Shown here one piece after another: positions 62,403 to 64,000 of a DNA stretch of 64,000 nt. The notes beneath the pieces are model-generated. The model was not told where the DNA came from and ran no database searches. It saw nothing but the letters and a program-made list of their open reading frames with translations. The DNA comes from Butyrivibrio sp. AE2015 (lineage in GTDB: Bacteria; Bacillota; Clostridia; Lachnospirales; Lachnospiraceae): assembly GCF_000420825.1 (NCBI RefSeq), contig NZ_ATVR01000002.1:124001-188000 (forward strand). Reading direction: 5' to 3'. Position 1 is the stretch's first letter; the number at the start of each line of letters is the position of its first letter. Position numbers and translations under genes: made by a program.

Positions 62403-62419
62403 CAAAACTATGATACTAA

Positions 62420-63427
62420 TTATTTTGTTTCCTCATAACTAAAACCGCGAAGGCTTAATTCATTTGCAAGACTGCAGGCTACAAAGTGTCCCTTTTCAAT
62501 CTCAAAATACTCAGGAGTACACTCCTTACACTTTTCAGTGCAATATCTGCAACGTGTGTGGAAATAGCATCCACTTGGTGGATTAGCCGGGTTAGGAATC
62601 TCTCCCCTAAGAGGTATTCTCTCCTGGATAAAGTTTGGATCAGCAACAGGAACTGCTGACATCAAAGCCTCTGTATATGGGTGCTTTGGATGTGTGAATA
62701 TCTGCTCTGTCTCACCATACTCAACCATTTTGCCAAGGTACATAACACCAACTCTGTCAGATATATGCTCAACTACAGACAGGTCATGAGAAATGAAGAT
62801 ATACGTGAGCTTCATTTCTTTCTGTAAATCCTTAAGAAGGTTTATTACCTGCGCCTGAATTGAAACGTCAAGAGCTGAAACCGCCTCATCACAAACAATG
62901 ATCTTGGGCTTTATGACCAGCGCTCTTGCAATACCGATACGCTGTCTCTGACCGCCTGAAAATGCATGTGGATATCTCATAAGATAAGCAGGATTAAGGC
63001 CTACTTTCTCTGCCATTTCTTTTGCCATCTGATCCATCTGGCTGTCAGGCATCTTGGGATAGTTGGCCTTTAGAGGCTCCTTTATGATATCAAGTACGGT
63101 CATTCTTGGGTCAAGAGATGAATACGGATCCTGGAAGATCATCTGGATCTCCTTGCGGATTCCCTTCATCTTCTTTTTATCAACTTTCAGGAAGTCTACT
63201 TCTTCTCCTGATTCTGTCCGGTAAAAGACCTCTCCCTCTGAGGCATCGTATGCTCTGACAATACATCTTCCAAGAGTTGTCTTTCCACAGCCGGACTCTC
63301 CAACAATTCCTATTGTCTCTCCTTCTCTTACGCTAAAAGAAACATCTGTAACTGCTTTAACAGTGACATTCTTGGAGGTAAAGCGCTTGTGGAGATGCTT
63401 TACTTCTAAAATATTATCTTTTTCCAC
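62420..63427 (-). CDS. Opp/Dpp-type ABC transporter ATPase, OppF-like
   Basis: A protein of 335 residues of the OppF group: Walker [13 protein letters not shown], signature [15 protein letters not shown], Walker [12 protein letters not shown] (EA in place of the more usual EP), and a Cys-rich end [15 protein letters not shown]. The frame is open far upstream into the preceding gene, but the likely start is the GTG at 63427, eight bases after GGAGG, overlapping the oppD end by 14 bases; an ATG at 63445 is an alternative. It belongs to a second transporter whose other genes lie beyond the right edge. Peptide or oligosaccharide substrates are both possible. Confidence 0.9.
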   Translation of the reverse strand: MEKDNILEVKHLHKRFTSKNVTVKAVTDVSFSVREGETIGIVGESGCGKTTLGRCIVRAYDASEGEVFYRTESGEEVDFLKVDKKKMKGIRKEIQMIFQDPYSSLDPRMTVLDIIKEPLKANYPKMPDSQMDQMAKEMAEKVGLNPAYLMRYPHAFSGGQRQRIGIARALVIKPKIIVCDEAVSALDVSIQAQVINLLKDLQKEMKLTYIFISHDLSVVEHISDRVGVMYLGKMVEYGETEQIFTHPKHPYTEALMSAVPVADPNFIQERIPLRGEIPNPANPPSGCYFHTRCRYCTEKCKECTPEYFEIEKGHFVACSLANELSLRGFSYEETK

Positions 63428-64000
63428 GCTTTTTTCCTCCCTCATCTGGCTCAACAGGATTTGCTGCCTCTTCTGCAAGCCTCTTTTCAACTTCAGCTCT
63501 GTGTGCCTGGCAAGCAGGATTAGAGCAGTTAAAGCATGCAATCTTATGTCCTGGCTCTACCTCAACAAGTTCAGGCTCTGCCTTATCGCAAAGTCCCTCA
63601 ATCCTGCAGTCGCATCTGTCATAGAATCCGCACTGTTTTGGAAGGTTCATGGCAAGCGGCACTGTTCCTTCAATTGAGAACAATCTCTCATCTTTTCTTC
63701 CACCAATCTTATGAACTGATCCCATAAGTCCACGAGTATATGGATGCTGAGGATTTGCATATATTGTCTTGGAATCGCCTGTCTCTACAACTTTTCCAAG
63801 GTACATAACTGCTACTCTGTCGCACATTCTTGCAACTACGCCCAGGTCGTGTGTGATGAACAGAATAGCCATGTTGAACTCTTTTTGAAGCTCCTTCATC
63901 AGCTCAAGGATCTGAGCCTGAATTGTCACATCCAGAGCTGTTGTAGGTTCATCAGCGATCAAAAGCTTTGGATTACATACAAGCGCCATTGCAATGAGTG
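63414..64000 (-). CDS. Opp/Dpp-type ABC transporter ATPase, OppD-like, N-terminal part cut off
   Basis: The C-terminal 195 or so residues of an OppD-type ATPase; the frame runs off the right edge, so Walker A and the signature are outside. Visible are Walker [14 protein letters not shown], the H-loop ITHDLGVVA, and the OppD tail with [20 protein letters not shown], then a basic end. Several extra Cys residues follow ([15 protein letters not shown]), which is more than in the oppD at 5980. It is paired with the next gene. Confidence 0.9.
   Translation of the reverse strand, partial: LIAMALVCNPKLLIADEPTTALDVTIQAQILELMKELQKEFNMAILFITHDLGVVARMCDRVAVMYLGKVVETGDSKTIYANPQHPYTRGLMGSVHKIGGRKDERLFSIEGTVPLAMNLPKQCGFYDRCDCRIEGLCDKAEPELVEVEPGHKIACFNCSNPACQAHRAEVEKRLAEEAANPVEPDEGGKKRGKR

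Noticed and set aside
63428..63541. Longer frame of the second oppF starting at 63541
   Set aside because: The first 38 residues are a shifted reading of the oppD end; GGAGG directs the GTG at 63427.
1..64000. CRISPR arrays, insertion sequences, prophage, rRNA or tRNA genes
   Set aside because: No regularly spaced repeats, transposase or phage genes, or RNA gene signatures were found when reading both strands.

Overview
The window looks like chromosome of a low-to-moderate G+C anaerobic Firmicute of the class Clostridia, most likely a Lachnospiraceae member of the Butyrivibrio type. The pointers are an oxygen-sensitive pyruvate formate-lyase with its activase and an FNR-type regulator, many lipoprotein-dependent sugar ABC importers, cytoplasmic GH42 and GH120 glycosidases, the hprK-murB-rapZ-whiA-crh cluster, and a heterodimeric ABC exporter with one degenerate ATPase site. 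The organism call is inference; no rRNA, tRNA, CRISPR array, insertion sequence or prophage was seen. Almost all genes lie on the minus strand; only a SpoU-type RNA methylase, the GH120 xylosidase and pyrG are on the plus strand.

Layout. 1-3846: GH42 beta-galactosidase (cut by the left edge), a MATE exporter and a divergent RsmH. 3957-12933: a tandem GNAT protein and a complete oligopeptide uptake operon (oppABCDF) led by two peptidase genes; the M28 peptidase appears to have lost about 100 internal residues including two zinc ligands. 13092-16618: heterodimeric ABC exporter. 16679-17914: a glutathionyl-hydroquinone reductase-like protein. 18129-21420: an RNA methylase facing an 822-residue protein that joins a complete adenosine-deaminase-type catalytic domain to a C-terminal Rossmann domain that looks like SLOG/DprA; this is the least explained gene of the window. 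21505-28552: a LacI-controlled oligosaccharide importer divergent from a GH120 beta-xylosidase, tied together by three related operator sites. 28737-33351: pflB, pflA, an FNR-like regulator and a NUDIX hydrolase; a perfect TTGAT-N4-ATCAA box sits at about -41.5 of the predicted pflB promoter. 33378-36198: Na/Pi cotransporter and a GNAT protein. 36461-43374: uvrC, hprK, ROK glucokinase, murB, rapZ, whiA and a Crh-like HPr with Glu15 and Ser46. 43455-47485: ftsH divergent from pyrG. 47751-58477: a ten-gene amino-sugar and peptidoglycan-salvage operon (nagB, RpiR regulator, ABC importer, murQ, anmK, namZ, murK-like kinase, nagZ). 58638-62193: another LplABC-type importer. 62420-64000: the oppF and oppD end of a second peptide-type transporter that runs off the right edge.

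How it fits together. The window is about scavenging: peptides, xylo-oligosaccharides, galactosides and cell-wall sugars are imported by ABC systems and cut inside the cell, since the glycosidases lack signal peptides. Sugar phosphates flow to glycolysis and to formate and acetyl-CoA through PflB. HprK and Crh in the same window provide a route for carbon catabolite control over such operons, and the local LacI, RpiR and FNR-like regulators each sit beside the genes they probably control.
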